From Parvimonas sp015257355 (GTDB lineage Bacteria > Bacillota > Clostridia > Tissierellales > Peptoniphilaceae): DNA of 64,000 bases. Both the position numbers and the translations under genes were made by a program. Shown here piece after piece: positions 17,266 through 26,131 of this stretch. The DNA is taken from assembly GCF_050262165.1 (NCBI RefSeq), contig NZ_CP189844.1; one strand, written 5' to 3'. Numbering within the stretch: the stretch's first letter is position 1; the number at the start of each line of letters is the position of its first letter. Below the pieces are notes generated by a model. It saw only the letters and a program-made list of their open reading frames with translations. It searched no databases and was not told the origin of the DNA.

Positions 17266-19488
17266 TTATTTTCTTTTTTTCTTACCGTAAATTCCAAGTC
17301 CTATTCCAGAAGCAGTCATAAGTCCTAATGACATAATGATATTAGCATCAATTCCAGTTTTTGGGATTTTTGATCCTGGTTCTTTTGGTTTAGGAGTAGG
17401 AATTGTTGGTGGAGGTGGAGTTTCACTGTTTGTGATAACTATTCCCTTTGTAATATCCTCTTCATCATTTTGTTTTATTTCTGATTTATATCCATCAACT
17501 TCAACTTCTTTTATATAGTATTTATATTTACTTGAACTATTTTGGTCAGTATAAAATTCTTCTAAATCTTTAAATGTATATTTCCAATTATTTTCTTTAT
17601 TTAATCTAATAGTTGTAACAAGTTCAGTTTTTTGTGTTTTTGATAATATTGCACTATTAAATTCAAAGTCAGTAACTTCATAATCTCTATATAACTGAAT
17701 TACAACTTCATTTTTTTCTTTTCCAATCCATTTCTTTTCAATCGGAATATCTATTAGAGATTTATTAACTATATAGTCTGAACCCAGAATAGTTTTATAA
17801 CCAGGAACTGGATCTTCTTTAATTTCATACTTGATTAAATGTCCATCTTTTTCATCAAACATCGGTAAATTCTCAAATACATATGACCAATTATCAGCTT
17901 GTGTTAATACCTTGGTAGCTATTAGTTTTCCGTCAGCATAAAGATGAATAGTTATTGATTCTGGAAGTTTTACTAATGATTTTTCTTCTAATAAACTGAC
18001 AAGTCTGGCATTTCTCAAAATATCTCTTATTGATTGTGGAACTGCAAGATTTAGTGGTTCCTTATTCCAATATTTATTAACTTTTAAGTCAAATAGTTTG
18101 TAATTATTAATTACAAATCCTTTTGAAACATCTGCTTCATCTTTTAGTTTAATAACTGTATTATATCCTTCAATCGGTGTTTCTTCAACAGTATATTTTA
18201 TAACGGAATCATCAGCATTTACTCTATCAAGACTTTCAAATGTATGTTTCCAGTTATTTTCTCTATTTAATTCAACCCTTTCCTTTTCTATTCCGTCAGC
18301 CTTTAAAATAACTTCAACTTTGCCAAAAGGAGTTCCAAACCAATGTTTCTCAACTGGTATAGACAATTTGCTTATATCAATATTTGTAATTGTATACCCA
18401 CTATCTTCATTTCCAGTGATTACTGTTTTATAGCCATCAATTTCTTTTTCTTTTACATAGTATTTATATTTTGTTAAATTCCCAAATTCTGTATACATTT
18501 CTTCTAAATCTGTAAAAGTATGTTTCCAATTATTATCTTTATTCAACTTAATAGTTTCAACAGCTTCTGTTTTAACTGATTTTTTGAATGTTTCTGTTAA
18601 AACATCATATTCTGAAACTTCATAATCTCTATATAGAGTTACTTCTGCCTCATCCTTTGGAGTTCCAACCCATTTCTTCTCAACAGAGATATCTACAACT
18701 GATTTATTGATAATAAAGTTACCGAAATAAAGGTAATGATATATTGCTTTATAACCCTTTACAGGTTCTTCTTTAACTTCATACTTAATTTCATGCCCAT
18801 CTTTTTCATCATATTTTGGCATATTTTCAAAATTACATTCCCAATTATCTTCTTCAGTAATTACCTTTGTTGCTACAATTTTACCATCAGCAAGAAGATT
18901 AACTGTTATTGATTTTGGCATAGGAACCTTCGAAATAGGAGAATCTATTGGATTACCATAAGCATCCACTGGTACATCTTCCCTCACACCATTTACTACT
19001 TCTAATTTTCCATTCAAATTGCTTTCTAATTTATCCGGATTTAAGCTCATAGGAGATGGCTCACCTGGATGTGATATATTCCACAACTTTATGATATGCA
19101 CTGATTTGACTTGAAAATTAGTAATAACAAATCCTCCATTCATATTTCCAGTAACTCTTGTTTTAAGATAGTTTTCCATACCTGTTGGTTTTTGTGAAAC
19201 AGTATAAACTATCAACTTACCTTCAGCATTGTATTTAGGTAAATTTTCAAAAACATATTTCCAATCTGCATCACTTGTTATTGTAGCGGTATTAATAAGT
19301 TTATCATTTGCAAATAAATCAACTTCAACAGAAGCTAATAACTCCTCATTAATCCAATTAACTTCGATAGAAACACTTGTTTTATCATCTTCACTTTTAT
19401 CTGCAAATACTTTATTATTATTTATTCCAACAATACTTCCAACAAAAATGGCAAGTATAAGCAAAGTAACATTTAATAATCTTTTCAT
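17266..19488 (-). CDS. Cell-wall-anchored surface protein with six Cna-B domains
   Basis: 740 residues. Signal peptide (about 1-31, ending KVFA), then six Cna-B-type domains marked by recurring W..TF..L and KYY(V/I)KE..(I/V)DGY blocks, then a proline-rich wall-spanning stretch, the sorting signal IPKTG, a hydrophobic helix and KKKRK. Cna-B domains often carry internal Lys-Asn isopeptide bonds and act as stalks. Domains 2 and 5 resemble each other, as do 3 and 6, so an internal three-domain block has been duplicated. ATG 19488 follows GGAGGATT; the frame extends upstream without a ribosome site. The C-terminal anchor is identical to that of the 19676-21994 paralogue. Likely adhesin or stalk; ligand unknown. 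Confidence 0.88.
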   Translation of the reverse strand: MKRLLNVTLLILAIFVGSIVGINNNKVFADKSEDDKTSVSIEVNWINEELLASVEVDLFANDKLINTATITSDADWKYVFENLPKYNAEGKLIVYTVSQKPTGMENYLKTRVTGNMNGGFVITNFQVKSVHIIKLWNISHPGEPSPMSLNPDKLESNLNGKLEVVNGVREDVPVDAYGNPIDSPISKVPMPKSITVNLLADGKIVATKVITEEDNWECNFENMPKYDEKDGHEIKYEVKEEPVKGYKAIYHYLYFGNFIINKSVVDISVEKKWVGTPKDEAEVTLYRDYEVSEYDVLTETFKKSVKTEAVETIKLNKDNNWKHTFTDLEEMYTEFGNLTKYKYYVKEKEIDGYKTVITGNEDSGYTITNIDISKLSIPVEKHWFGTPFGKVEVILKADGIEKERVELNRENNWKHTFESLDRVNADDSVIKYTVEETPIEGYNTVIKLKDEADVSKGFVINNYKLFDLKVNKYWNKEPLNLAVPQSIRDILRNARLVSLLEEKSLVKLPESITIHLYADGKLIATKVLTQADNWSYVFENLPMFDEKDGHLIKYEIKEDPVPGYKTILGSDYIVNKSLIDIPIEKKWIGKEKNEVVIQLYRDYEVTDFEFNSAILSKTQKTELVTTIRLNKENNWKYTFKDLEEFYTDQNSSSKYKYYIKEVEVDGYKSEIKQNDEEDITKGIVITNSETPPPPTIPTPKPKEPGSKIPKTGIDANIIMSLGLMTASGIGLGIYGKKKRK

Positions 19489-19575
19489 ATTTAATCCTCC
19501 AAAATAACAAAAGATTTTATATATATTTTCAATAAATATCAATTTAATTCTGCTGTAATATATCACTATATACTT

Positions 19576-19604
19576 AGTATATCATAAACAATTATTTTTG
19601 TCAG
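19576..19604 (-). promoter_or_regulatory. Promoter of the 17266 surface-protein gene
   Basis: CTGACA (19599-19604), 17 bases, TATACT (19576-19581), with TGA before the -10. Confidence 0.7.
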
Positions 19605-19642
19605 TGTTTTTTTTAAAAAAATTATAAGGCTTAATATAAAAA

Positions 19643-19667
19643 AAGTGTCGATTTATTATCGACACTT
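19643..19667 (-). terminator. Intrinsic terminator of the 19676 surface-protein gene
   Basis: AAGTGTCGAT/ATCGACACTT stem, nearly the same as the terminator of the paralogue at 17231-17264. Confidence 0.85.
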
Positions 19668-19675
19668 ATGTTTTA

Positions 19676-21994
19676 TTATTTTCTTTTTTTCTTACCGTAA
19701 ATTCCAAGTCCTATTCCAGAAGCAGTCATAAGTCCTAATGACATAATGATATTAGCATCAATTCCAGTCTGAGGAATGCTTGCCTTTGGTTGTTCTGGCT
19801 TTGGATCCGGTTGTGGTACCGGATTTGGATTTGGTTGAGGATCTGGATTTGGTTGAGGATCTGGTGTTGGTACTGGTTTTTCACTATTAGTAATTACAAT
19901 ACCTTTTGTAACATCTTCTTCATCATTTTGTTTTATTTCTGATTGATATCCATCAACTTCAATTTCTTTTACATAGTATTTATATTTAGTTGAAGTAATT
20001 GAATCAACATAAAATTCTTCCAAATCTTTAAAAGTATATTTCCAACTATTAGCTTTGTTTAATTTTATAGTATCAACAAGCTCAGTTACTTTAGTTACTT
20101 TCTTTGAACCATCTAATAACTCATATTCAGTCTTATCATACTCTCTATAAAGTTGAACTTCAACTTCATCTTTAGCTTTTCCAACCCATTTCTTTTCAAC
20201 TGGAATATCTATAATAGATTTATTTGTAATAAAATCAAATTCAACGAGAGAAGTTTTATAACCTTCTACTGCATCTTCTTTAAGTTCATATTTAATTCTA
20301 TGACCATCAGTTTCAGAATATAAAGGTAATTTTTCAACTGTATAAGTCCAATTATCCGCTTTTGTTAATACCTTTGTGTTAATAACTTCACCATCAGCTA
20401 GAAGATGAATTGTTATTGATTCAGGTAATGGAACAACGGATTTTTCAGCTTTATCAGCACCTAATGCAGCTAAAATATTATTAACTACAACAGCATTTTC
20501 AACACCAAAATCTCCATTTACACCAGTAGGTAACATACGAGGAGCTGGCATTTCATTCCAATATTTTGTAATTTTTAAATCAATTAACTCATAATTTGTT
20601 ATTTCTACACCTTTTGAAATATCTTCAGGATCTTTTTGTTTTAGTACTGTTTTGTAATTATCTAATGCTTTTTCTTCAACTGTGTAATTAATAAGTTCAT
20701 CATTATCATTTAATCTATCAAGATTTTCAAAAGTATGTTTCCAATCATTAGCTTCTGATAATTTAACAGTTTCTTTTTCTACTCCATCAGCTTTTAAAAC
20801 TACTTCAACTTCATCAGCAGTTTTACCCTTCCAAGTCTTTTCAACAGGAATTGACATTTTACTCTTATCAATATTTTTAATTGTAAAGCCTTTTACGTCA
20901 TCTCCACTGATTACAGTTTTATATCCGTCAATTTCAGTTTCTTTAATATAGTATTTATATTTACTATGACCTAAAACATCTGCATAATATTCTTCTACAT
21001 CTTTAAAAGTGTATTTCCAATTATTAGCTTCATTTAATGTTACAGTTTCAACAAGCTCTCCCTTAACAGGAACTTTTACTTCATTACCAGTATTATTATC
21101 ATATTCAGTCTTTTCATAATCTCTGTATAATGAAACTTCTGCACCTTCTTTTTTATTTCCAACCCATTTCTTTTCAACAGGAATATCGAAAATTGTTTTA
21201 TTTAAAATAAAGTCTGAGCTTTTTTCACCTATTTTAAAACCTTTAACTGGTTCTTCTCTTAATTCATAGTCTATTCGATTACCTTCATTATCATACATCG
21301 GTACTTTTTCAAATACAGCTTCCCAATTATCAGCAGCAGTTACTACTTTTGTTTGAACTATTTTTCCATTTGCAACTAAATGAACTGTAATTGATTCAGG
21401 CAATGGAACTCTTGAATCAGGAAATTTTCTTTCACTTGTTCTTGAAGCATTGTTATTAGATCTAGGTTGAATACCTGAAGCTCTTGAAGTAGTAGCAACA
21501 CGTTTACCAGGTCTAAAACTTGCTGGAGAAGGTGTACCAGGTCTTGCAATAACGTATCCGCCTCTAATATCATTCCAATATTTTGTAAAAGGTACATTAG
21601 TTAAAAGTGTATTCTTAACAACAAAACCATTTTGTGCATCACCAGAAATTGTAGTAACAAAATTATTTTCTTTTAAACTTTCATCATCTACATTTATTGT
21701 ATATTTAATCTCTCTACCCTCAGCATTATATTTAGGTAAATCTTTAAATTCGAAATTCCAGTCAGTATATGATTCAGCGGCGTCCTTTTTAACAAACTCA
21801 CCATCAGCATATAATTCTACAAAGAAACTTCCCCAGTAGTATCCTACCCAATCAGTTTTTATGGAAATATTAATTTTTTCATCTGCTTTATTAGCATTTT
21901 CTTCGGCAAATGAATTATTATTAGCAAAAACTGCAATAAATGTAGTCGCAACAATAGCTAATGCTAATAGTCCAACTTTAACAAGTTTTTTCAT
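19676..21994 (-). CDS. Cell-wall-anchored surface protein with six Cna-B domains (paralogue)
   Basis: 772 residues. Signal peptide (about 1-30), six Cna-B-type domains in the same order as the 17266-19488 protein, a (Q/N)PDPQPNP-type proline stretch, sorting signal IPQTG, hydrophobic helix and KKKRK. Domain 2 carries a Ser/Arg-rich insert (GTPSPASFRPGKRVATTSRA) and domain 5 a MLPTG-containing insert absent from the paralogue. RBS AGGAGGAAT. The two genes are separate tandem units with nearly identical terminators, so they arose by duplication. Inserts in domains 2 and 5 are where the pair differs most and may be ligand-facing; that is inference. Confidence 0.88.
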   Translation of the reverse strand: MKKLVKVGLLALAIVATTFIAVFANNNSFAEENANKADEKINISIKTDWVGYYWGSFFVELYADGEFVKKDAAESYTDWNFEFKDLPKYNAEGREIKYTINVDDESLKENNFVTTISGDAQNGFVVKNTLLTNVPFTKYWNDIRGGYVIARPGTPSPASFRPGKRVATTSRASGIQPRSNNNASRTSERKFPDSRVPLPESITVHLVANGKIVQTKVVTAADNWEAVFEKVPMYDNEGNRIDYELREEPVKGFKIGEKSSDFILNKTIFDIPVEKKWVGNKKEGAEVSLYRDYEKTEYDNNTGNEVKVPVKGELVETVTLNEANNWKYTFKDVEEYYADVLGHSKYKYYIKETEIDGYKTVISGDDVKGFTIKNIDKSKMSIPVEKTWKGKTADEVEVVLKADGVEKETVKLSEANDWKHTFENLDRLNDNDELINYTVEEKALDNYKTVLKQKDPEDISKGVEITNYELIDLKITKYWNEMPAPRMLPTGVNGDFGVENAVVVNNILAALGADKAEKSVVPLPESITIHLLADGEVINTKVLTKADNWTYTVEKLPLYSETDGHRIKYELKEDAVEGYKTSLVEFDFITNKSIIDIPVEKKWVGKAKDEVEVQLYREYDKTEYELLDGSKKVTKVTELVDTIKLNKANSWKYTFKDLEEFYVDSITSTKYKYYVKEIEVDGYQSEIKQNDEEDVTKGIVITNSEKPVPTPDPQPNPDPQPNPNPVPQPDPKPEQPKASIPQTGIDANIIMSLGLMTASGIGLGIYGKKKRK

Positions 21995-22086
21995 AATTCC
22001 TCCTATTAACTTTTAAAAAAAATCTTTTATAAATTCTCTTGTTTTATTTACTCAAAACCTTATAATAAGTCATAATTATGTAATAT

Positions 22087-22115
22087 ATTATATCACATTT
22101 TTCTAAAAAAAACAC
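22087..22115 (-). promoter_or_regulatory. Possible extended -10 promoter of the 19676 gene
   Basis: TGATATAAT (-10 at 22087-22092) with TG; the -35 (GTGTTT) is weak. Confidence 0.4.
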
Positions 22116-22194
22116 ATTTAGACAGTATTTTTTACTAAAAAAAGTTAGTATTTTAGTCCATAATTGCTAAGTGTTTATTATATTCACAAAGAAA

Positions 22195-22290
22195 TGAACT
22201 TTTTGAAAAAAAGTTTTGATTTCTTTCAGAAATACTATTGCTTTAGCAAAAGTAAATGTATCGTAGATACATCACAGAAGTATTTATAAA
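22195..22290. repeat. Fragment of the dispersed palindromic repeat family
   Basis: Contains TTTCTTTCAGAAATACTATTG, a shortened GCTTTAGCAAAAGTAAATG and the palindrome ATGTATCGTAGATACAT. These are modules of the longer element seen at 22825-23292 and elsewhere. The rest of 21995-22368 is AT-rich without a gene. Confidence 0.75.
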
Positions 22291-22368
22291 AAATAGTCTA
22301 AACAATTAAAAACTTCACATTTAAAAGGGTATAAAATAATTATAGAGTTTTATTTAAAGGAGGGAATT

Positions 22369-22785
22369 ATGTTAAAATTAATTAATGCATTTTTTATTAT
22401 GCTAAGAGCTCACATTAAACAAAAAGATAAAGCTGGAAGATGTTATATTTTCCATCCAATTAATGTAGCTTTAGGAGTAAAAGGAATTAGAGCAAAGACA
22501 GTCGCTCTACTTCATGATGTTATTGAAGATAGTGATTTATATTGTATTGATGATTTTAGTTTTTTAGACGATGAGCAATTAGAAGCTATAAAACTTTTAA
22601 CTCATAGTGATGGGGAAGAATATTTTACTTATATTAATAAAGTAAAGACAAATAAGATTGCAAAAGCCGTTAAGTTATCAGATTTAAGACATAATTCAAA
22701 CTTAAAAAGATTAAAAAATATTACTGAAAAAGATTTAGATAGAAGAACAAAATACTTAAAAGCTATTGAAATATTAGGAAATTAA
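22369..22785 (+). CDS. HD-domain phosphohydrolase, small alarmone-hydrolase-like
   Basis: 138 residues. The metal-binding pattern of RelA/SpoT-type HD domains is complete: His29 (IFHP), His49-Asp50 (ALLHDVIED) and Asp105 (KLSDLRHN). The order and spacing match the hydrolase half of SpoT/MESH1-like enzymes, which remove the 3' pyrophosphate of (p)ppGpp. No synthetase or regulatory domain is attached. RBS AAGGAGGG. Single gene with a terminator right behind it. Another nucleotide substrate is possible. Confidence 0.78.
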   Translation: MLKLINAFFIMLRAHIKQKDKAGRCYIFHPINVALGVKGIRAKTVALLHDVIEDSDLYCIDDFSFLDDEQLEAIKLLTHSDGEEYFTYINKVKTNKIAKAVKLSDLRHNSNLKRLKNITEKDLDRRTKYLKAIEILGN

Positions 22786-22804
22786 AACAACTATAATAGT
22801 TGTT
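22786..22804 (+). terminator. Intrinsic terminator after the HD gene
   Basis: AACAACTA/TAGTTGTT stem followed by T7. Confidence 0.85.
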
Positions 22805-22824
22805 TTTTTATTTACATTAGCTTA

Positions 22825-23292
22825 TTTACCTTTTACGTCAAACTATCAAACGAAGATACTCCCTTATACGTCATCTCGACTGTAGCGTAAGCGAAATGAA
22901 TCTAGCCCTAACTTTGCTTGTTTACAAGCAAAAGTAGGTCTGACGCAAAGATTGTTCAAATCTTCGATTTGAGTACAATCGACTGAGAAGATCTCATGCT
23001 TTTGCTTTAGCAAAAGTAAATGTATCGTAGATACATCATTTTTTATTTCTTTCAGAAATACTATTGCTTGTTTGCAAGCAATAGTTGAGATTTCTCCGCT
23101 TCACTTCACTACGTTCCGTTTCGGTCGAAATGACGTGTTGGGAGCTTTTCTTTGCAAGGTATCGTGACGTGAAACTTTTTAATTTCTATATAATATATAA
23201 ACAAAGTTAGGGCTAGATTGAATATACTACGTTTCGCTCAAGATGACGTGTTGGGAGCTTTTCTTTGCTAAGTGCTATGACGTGAAACTTTT
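22825..23292. repeat. Dispersed palindromic repeat cluster
   Basis: One full element and a second partial one. Left end TTTACCTTTTACGTC, then TACGTCATCTCGACTGTAG, hairpins CTTTTGCTTTAGCAAAAG and ATGTATCGTAGATACAT, TTTCTTTCAGAAATACTATTG, TTGCTTGTTTGCAAGCAA, then GTCGAAATGACGTGTTGGGA and right end ATCGTGACGTGAAA. The right-hand module recurs once more at about 23215-23292. It also holds AACTTTGCTTG...AAAGTAGGTCTGAC, shared with 48.9 and 57.9 kb. No coding frame. Confidence 0.85.
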
Positions 23293-23344
23293 TATTTATA
23301 AAATCTTTATTTTTATTAAATTAAATTAAATTTACATAAAAAAA

Positions 23345-23369
23345 ACGTTGGAAAAAATTTCCAACGTTT
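23345..23369 (-). terminator. Intrinsic terminator of rplM-rpsI
   Basis: AACGTTGGAAA/TTTCCAACGTT stem in A/T-rich flanks. Confidence 0.85.
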
Positions 23370-23383
23370 CAAATTCATATTTA

Positions 23384-23773
23384 CTATCTCTTTGAGAATT
23401 GTGGGCTTCTTCTTGCCTTTTTAAGACCATATTTCTTTCTTTCTTTCTTACGAGGGTCTCTTGTTAAGAAACCAGCTCTTTTTAATACAGGTCTTAATTC
23501 AGCAGAAACTTCTAATAAAGCTCTTGCAATACCATGTCTGATTGCTCCAGCTTGTCCTGTAAATCCACCACCTTTTACGTTTACGTAAACATCGAATTTA
23601 CCAAGACTTTCTGTTATTTCTAAAGGTGACTTAGCAGTAACCTTTAATGTATCATAATCAAAATATTCATCTATATCTTGTTTGTTAATAACAAATTTTC
23701 CATTTCCAGGTGTTAAGAAAACTCTAGCTACAGAAGTTTTTCTTCTTCCTGTTCCTATATATTGAGTTGCCAT
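23384..23773 (-). CDS. rpsI: 30S ribosomal protein S9
   Basis: 129 residues, standard length. N-terminal YIGTGRRKTSVARVFL, central GGGFTGQAGAIRHGIARAL, C-terminal LTRDPRKKERKKYGLKKARRSPQFSKR, whose last residues reach the P-site tRNA. It follows rplM by 24 bases, the usual bacterial pair. Confidence 0.98.
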   Translation of the reverse strand: MATQYIGTGRRKTSVARVFLTPGNGKFVINKQDIDEYFDYDTLKVTAKSPLEITESLGKFDVYVNVKGGGFTGQAGAIRHGIARALLEVSAELRPVLKRAGFLTRDPRKKERKKYGLKKARRSPQFSKR

Positions 23774-23797
23774 ATATGTTATATCTCCTTTCTATTC

Positions 23798-24232
23798 CTA
23801 TTTACTTAATGTTAAAACTTCTGGTTGTTGAGCTTCATGATTGTGTTCTGGACCAGCATAAACCTTTAATTTCTTGAACATTTGTCTTCCTAAAACATTT
23901 TTTGGAAGCATACCTTTAACAGCTAATTCAATAACTTTTTCAGGTTTAGTTTGTAACATTTTTTCATAAGAAATAGCTTTTAAACCATTTGAATATCCAG
24001 TATAGTATCTATGTTCTTTTTGTTGTAATTTGTTTCCAGTTAATTTAACTTTTTCAGCATTAACAACAATAACATAATCTCCCATATCGAATGATGGTTG
24101 GAATCTAACATTTCTCTTTCCTCTTAAGATTGAAGCAACTTCTGCTGCAAGTCTACCTAAAACAACGTCTTTTGCATCAACTACATACCATTTACGATTA
24201 ACATCGCAAGGTTTTGCTACGTAACTTTTCAT
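23798..24232 (-). CDS. rplM: 50S ribosomal protein L13
   Basis: 144 residues, standard length. Signature segments KWYVVDAKDVVLGRLA, VVNAEKVKLTGNK and MLPKNVLGRQMFKKLKVYAGPEH. RBS AAGGAGG. First gene of the rplM-rpsI operon, behind a strong promoter and a structured ~160-nt leader. Confidence 0.98.
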   Translation of the reverse strand: MKSYVAKPCDVNRKWYVVDAKDVVLGRLAAEVASILRGKRNVRFQPSFDMGDYVIVVNAEKVKLTGNKLQQKEHRYYTGYSNGLKAISYEKMLQTKPEKVIELAVKGMLPKNVLGRQMFKKLKVYAGPEHNHEAQQPEVLTLSK

Positions 24233-24392
24233 TTCATTCCTCCTTAATTCTTTTTACAATATTGGGTTATTTAGACATCGCTACCCAGCGATTTTGTAGG
24301 CGAGGATTTATTAATCGCAACCTCGACTGCTATGCGATCGATATCGTAAAAAGGCAAGGCTTTTTAAATATCAAAGCGTCTAAGAGTGACAC
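24233..24392 (-). promoter_or_regulatory. Structured leader of rplM-rpsI (L13-leader type)
   Basis: The transcript upstream of rplM closes on itself through TTAGAC...GTCTAA, with internal hairpins CGAGG/CCTCG and ATCGCT/AGCGAT (perfect, GGGT loop). Firmicutes rplM operons are known to carry an autoregulatory L13 leader. Position and fold fit, but I have not matched it to a covariance model. Confidence 0.6.
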
Positions 24393-24398
24393 TCAAAA

Positions 24399-24427
24399 AT
24401 TATACCACAAAAAAATATATATTGCAA
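24399..24427 (-). promoter_or_regulatory. Sigma-A promoter of rplM-rpsI, TTGCAA-17-TATAAT
   Basis: -10 at 24399-24404, -35 at 24422-24427, 17-base spacer. Confidence 0.88.
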
Positions 24428-24434
24428 TACTTTT

Positions 24435-25178
24435 TTATAAATCTTTTAGAACTTTTGAAGTTAAATCTGGATAATTTCCTATTAGAGCATCTACTCCCAT
24501 TTCAATTAAAAATTTCATATATTTTTCGTCATTAACTGTCCAAGTGTTTATCTCAAGACCCATTTTTTTAAATTCCACAGCCCAAGAAGGCTTTTGTAAA
24601 AGCATATAGTATCCCGGATGAACCGCTTCATGCTTAATTCCCCTCATATACTCAACTGTATTCATCAAAGGGCTTTCAAAAAGTAATCCTGTTTTAAAAC
24701 TTGAATCTATCTTTTTACAAAGTTCCATTGATTCGTGATTAAAAGAAGATAAAATTACATCATCTTTTAGTCCAAAATCTTTTACCATATTTATAACAGC
24801 CTCTTCCAGTCCAGAATAAAAAACATAGTTATTTTTAAGTTCTAAATTTAGAAATAACTTATTATCCTTTACTATTTGCAATAATTCTTCTAAAAATATA
24901 ATTTTTTCACCTAAAAACTCACTTCCCTTATGTGAACCAAATTCCATTTGTAAAAGCTCTGTTGATGTCAAATCCTTTATAAATCCACTTCCATTTGAGC
25001 AAGTTCTATCTACTGTATCATCATGAATAATTACTAATTTTTTATCTTTAGTCATGTGAACATCTGTTTCAAAACCGTCACAATCACTATATTCTATCGC
25101 TTTTAAAAAAGCTATTTTTGTATTTTCAGGATATTTTCCAGAAAACCCTCTATGTGCTAAATTTAATATTTTTTTCAT
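24435..25178 (-). CDS. Glycerophosphodiester phosphodiesterase
   Basis: 247-residue GDPD-family TIM barrel that hydrolyses glycerophosphodiesters to glycerol 3-phosphate and an alcohol. Catalytic landmarks are AHRGFSGKYPENT (His, Arg, Glu), ETDVHMTKDKKLVIIHDDTVDRT (Glu-Asp and second His), LNLELK in the middle, and the late block WTVNDEKYMKFLIEMGVDALIGNYPD. No signal peptide, so cytoplasmic. The rplM promoter -35 lies only eight bases beyond its stop, so it is a separate unit. RBS AGGAGAT. Confidence 0.9.
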   Translation of the reverse strand: MKKILNLAHRGFSGKYPENTKIAFLKAIEYSDCDGFETDVHMTKDKKLVIIHDDTVDRTCSNGSGFIKDLTSTELLQMEFGSHKGSEFLGEKIIFLEELLQIVKDNKLFLNLELKNNYVFYSGLEEAVINMVKDFGLKDDVILSSFNHESMELCKKIDSSFKTGLLFESPLMNTVEYMRGIKHEAVHPGYYMLLQKPSWAVEFKKMGLEINTWTVNDEKYMKFLIEMGVDALIGNYPDLTSKVLKDL

Positions 25179-25265
25179 AATATCTCCTCTAATTCTTTCA
25201 AATATGAATAAAGTATATCACTTTTAGTAGATTTTCTCAACAAATATAATGTTTAATGAATTTAA

Positions 25266-25294
25266 TTGAAGGGTAAAAAAATAAAGTATATAAA
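25266..25294 (+). promoter_or_regulatory. Promoter of the TPP riboswitch-thiT unit
   Basis: TTGAAG, 17 bases, TATAAA; transcription would begin just before the riboswitch. Confidence 0.65.
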
Positions 25295-25311
25295 TACAAA
25301 ATATTTTTATT

Positions 25312-25385
25312 CGCTAGGGGTGCTATTTAGCTGAGAAATACCCTTTGTACCTGATTCAGATAATACTGACGTAGGAAAGTTGAAT
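25312..25385 (+). promoter_or_regulatory. TPP riboswitch (THI element)
   Basis: Canonical core: AGGGGTGCT, GCTGAGA, ACCTGATTCAGATAATACTG and GACGTAGGAAAG. It senses thiamine pyrophosphate and normally lowers expression of the downstream gene when vitamin B1 is plentiful. It lies 47 bases before thiT. The expression platform is short, and control of the AGGAGG ribosome site seems likelier than termination. Confidence 0.95.
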
Positions 25386-25431
25386 ACTCTTTTTATGGGC
25401 TTTCTAGTGAATATCTTAGGAGGTTTTTTTT

Positions 25432-26079
25432 ATGGAAAATTTTGGTAAATTTTTCTCAAGTACTGCAGGAAAAACAACTCTTATTTTGTTGATTTCCTTT
25501 TCTTTTTTATTTATTGTCTTTTATTTTAGAAAAGACGAAAAAATATTTTCTACAAAGGCGCTTACTTATTCTGCCATTCTTTTGGCTCTTGGTATAAGTG
25601 CAAATCAAATAAAGATTTTTAGTCTTCCACAAGGAGGAAGCATGACTTTATTTTCAATGATTTTTATAGTTTTCATTGGTTATATGTTTGGACTTAGAGT
25701 TGGACTTATAGCAGGTATTTCTTTTGGACTTTTAAATTTATTAATTAAGCCTGAAGTATATACACCGGTTCAAGCAATAATAGACTATATTTTAGCATTT
25801 GGCGCACTTGGACTTAGTGGATTTTTTGCAGATAAAAAAGATAAATTAATTTTTGCTTATTTAGTATCAATTATAGGAAGATTTGTATTTGCAGTATTTT
25901 CAGGATATGTATTCTTTGGTTCTTATGCACCAGAAGGATGGAATCCACTACTATACTCAATATGGTATAATCTTTCATATATAGGAACAGAAGGTGTTAT
26001 AACTGTATTATTGCTTTCAATCCCAGTTGTAAGAAATACTTTAGAAAATCTAAAATCAAGCAATTTTAAAATAAATTAA
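25432..26079 (+). CDS. thiT: Thiamine ECF transporter S component
   Basis: 215-residue integral membrane protein of the ThiT/YuaJ family. It binds thiamine and works with a shared energising EcfA/EcfA'/EcfT module that is not in this window. About six membrane segments. Typical segments are ALTYSAILLALGISANQIKIF, GGSMTLFSMIFI and the late WNPLLYSIWYNLSYIGTEG, which lies in the substrate-binding region. The TPP riboswitch upstream confirms the vitamin. RBS AGGAGG. Confidence 0.95.
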   Translation: MENFGKFFSSTAGKTTLILLISFSFLFIVFYFRKDEKIFSTKALTYSAILLALGISANQIKIFSLPQGGSMTLFSMIFIVFIGYMFGLRVGLIAGISFGLLNLLIKPEVYTPVQAIIDYILAFGALGLSGFFADKKDKLIFAYLVSIIGRFVFAVFSGYVFFGSYAPEGWNPLLYSIWYNLSYIGTEGVITVLLLSIPVVRNTLENLKSSNFKIN

Positions 26080-26089
26080 AATTTCAATT

Positions 26090-26120
26090 AAAAATAGAGA
26101 GTTTTTAACTCTCTATTTTT
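26090..26120. terminator. Bidirectional terminator between thiT and the 26132 gene
   Basis: AAAAATAGAGAGTT/AACTCTCTATTTTT, perfect stem with A and T runs on both sides. Confidence 0.9.
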
Positions 26121-26131
26121 TTATATTTTTC

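Noticed and set aside
22825..23292. CRISPR array or tRNA cluster
   Set aside because: Repeat modules are irregularly spaced and palindromic, with no unique spacers and no tRNA cloverleaf.
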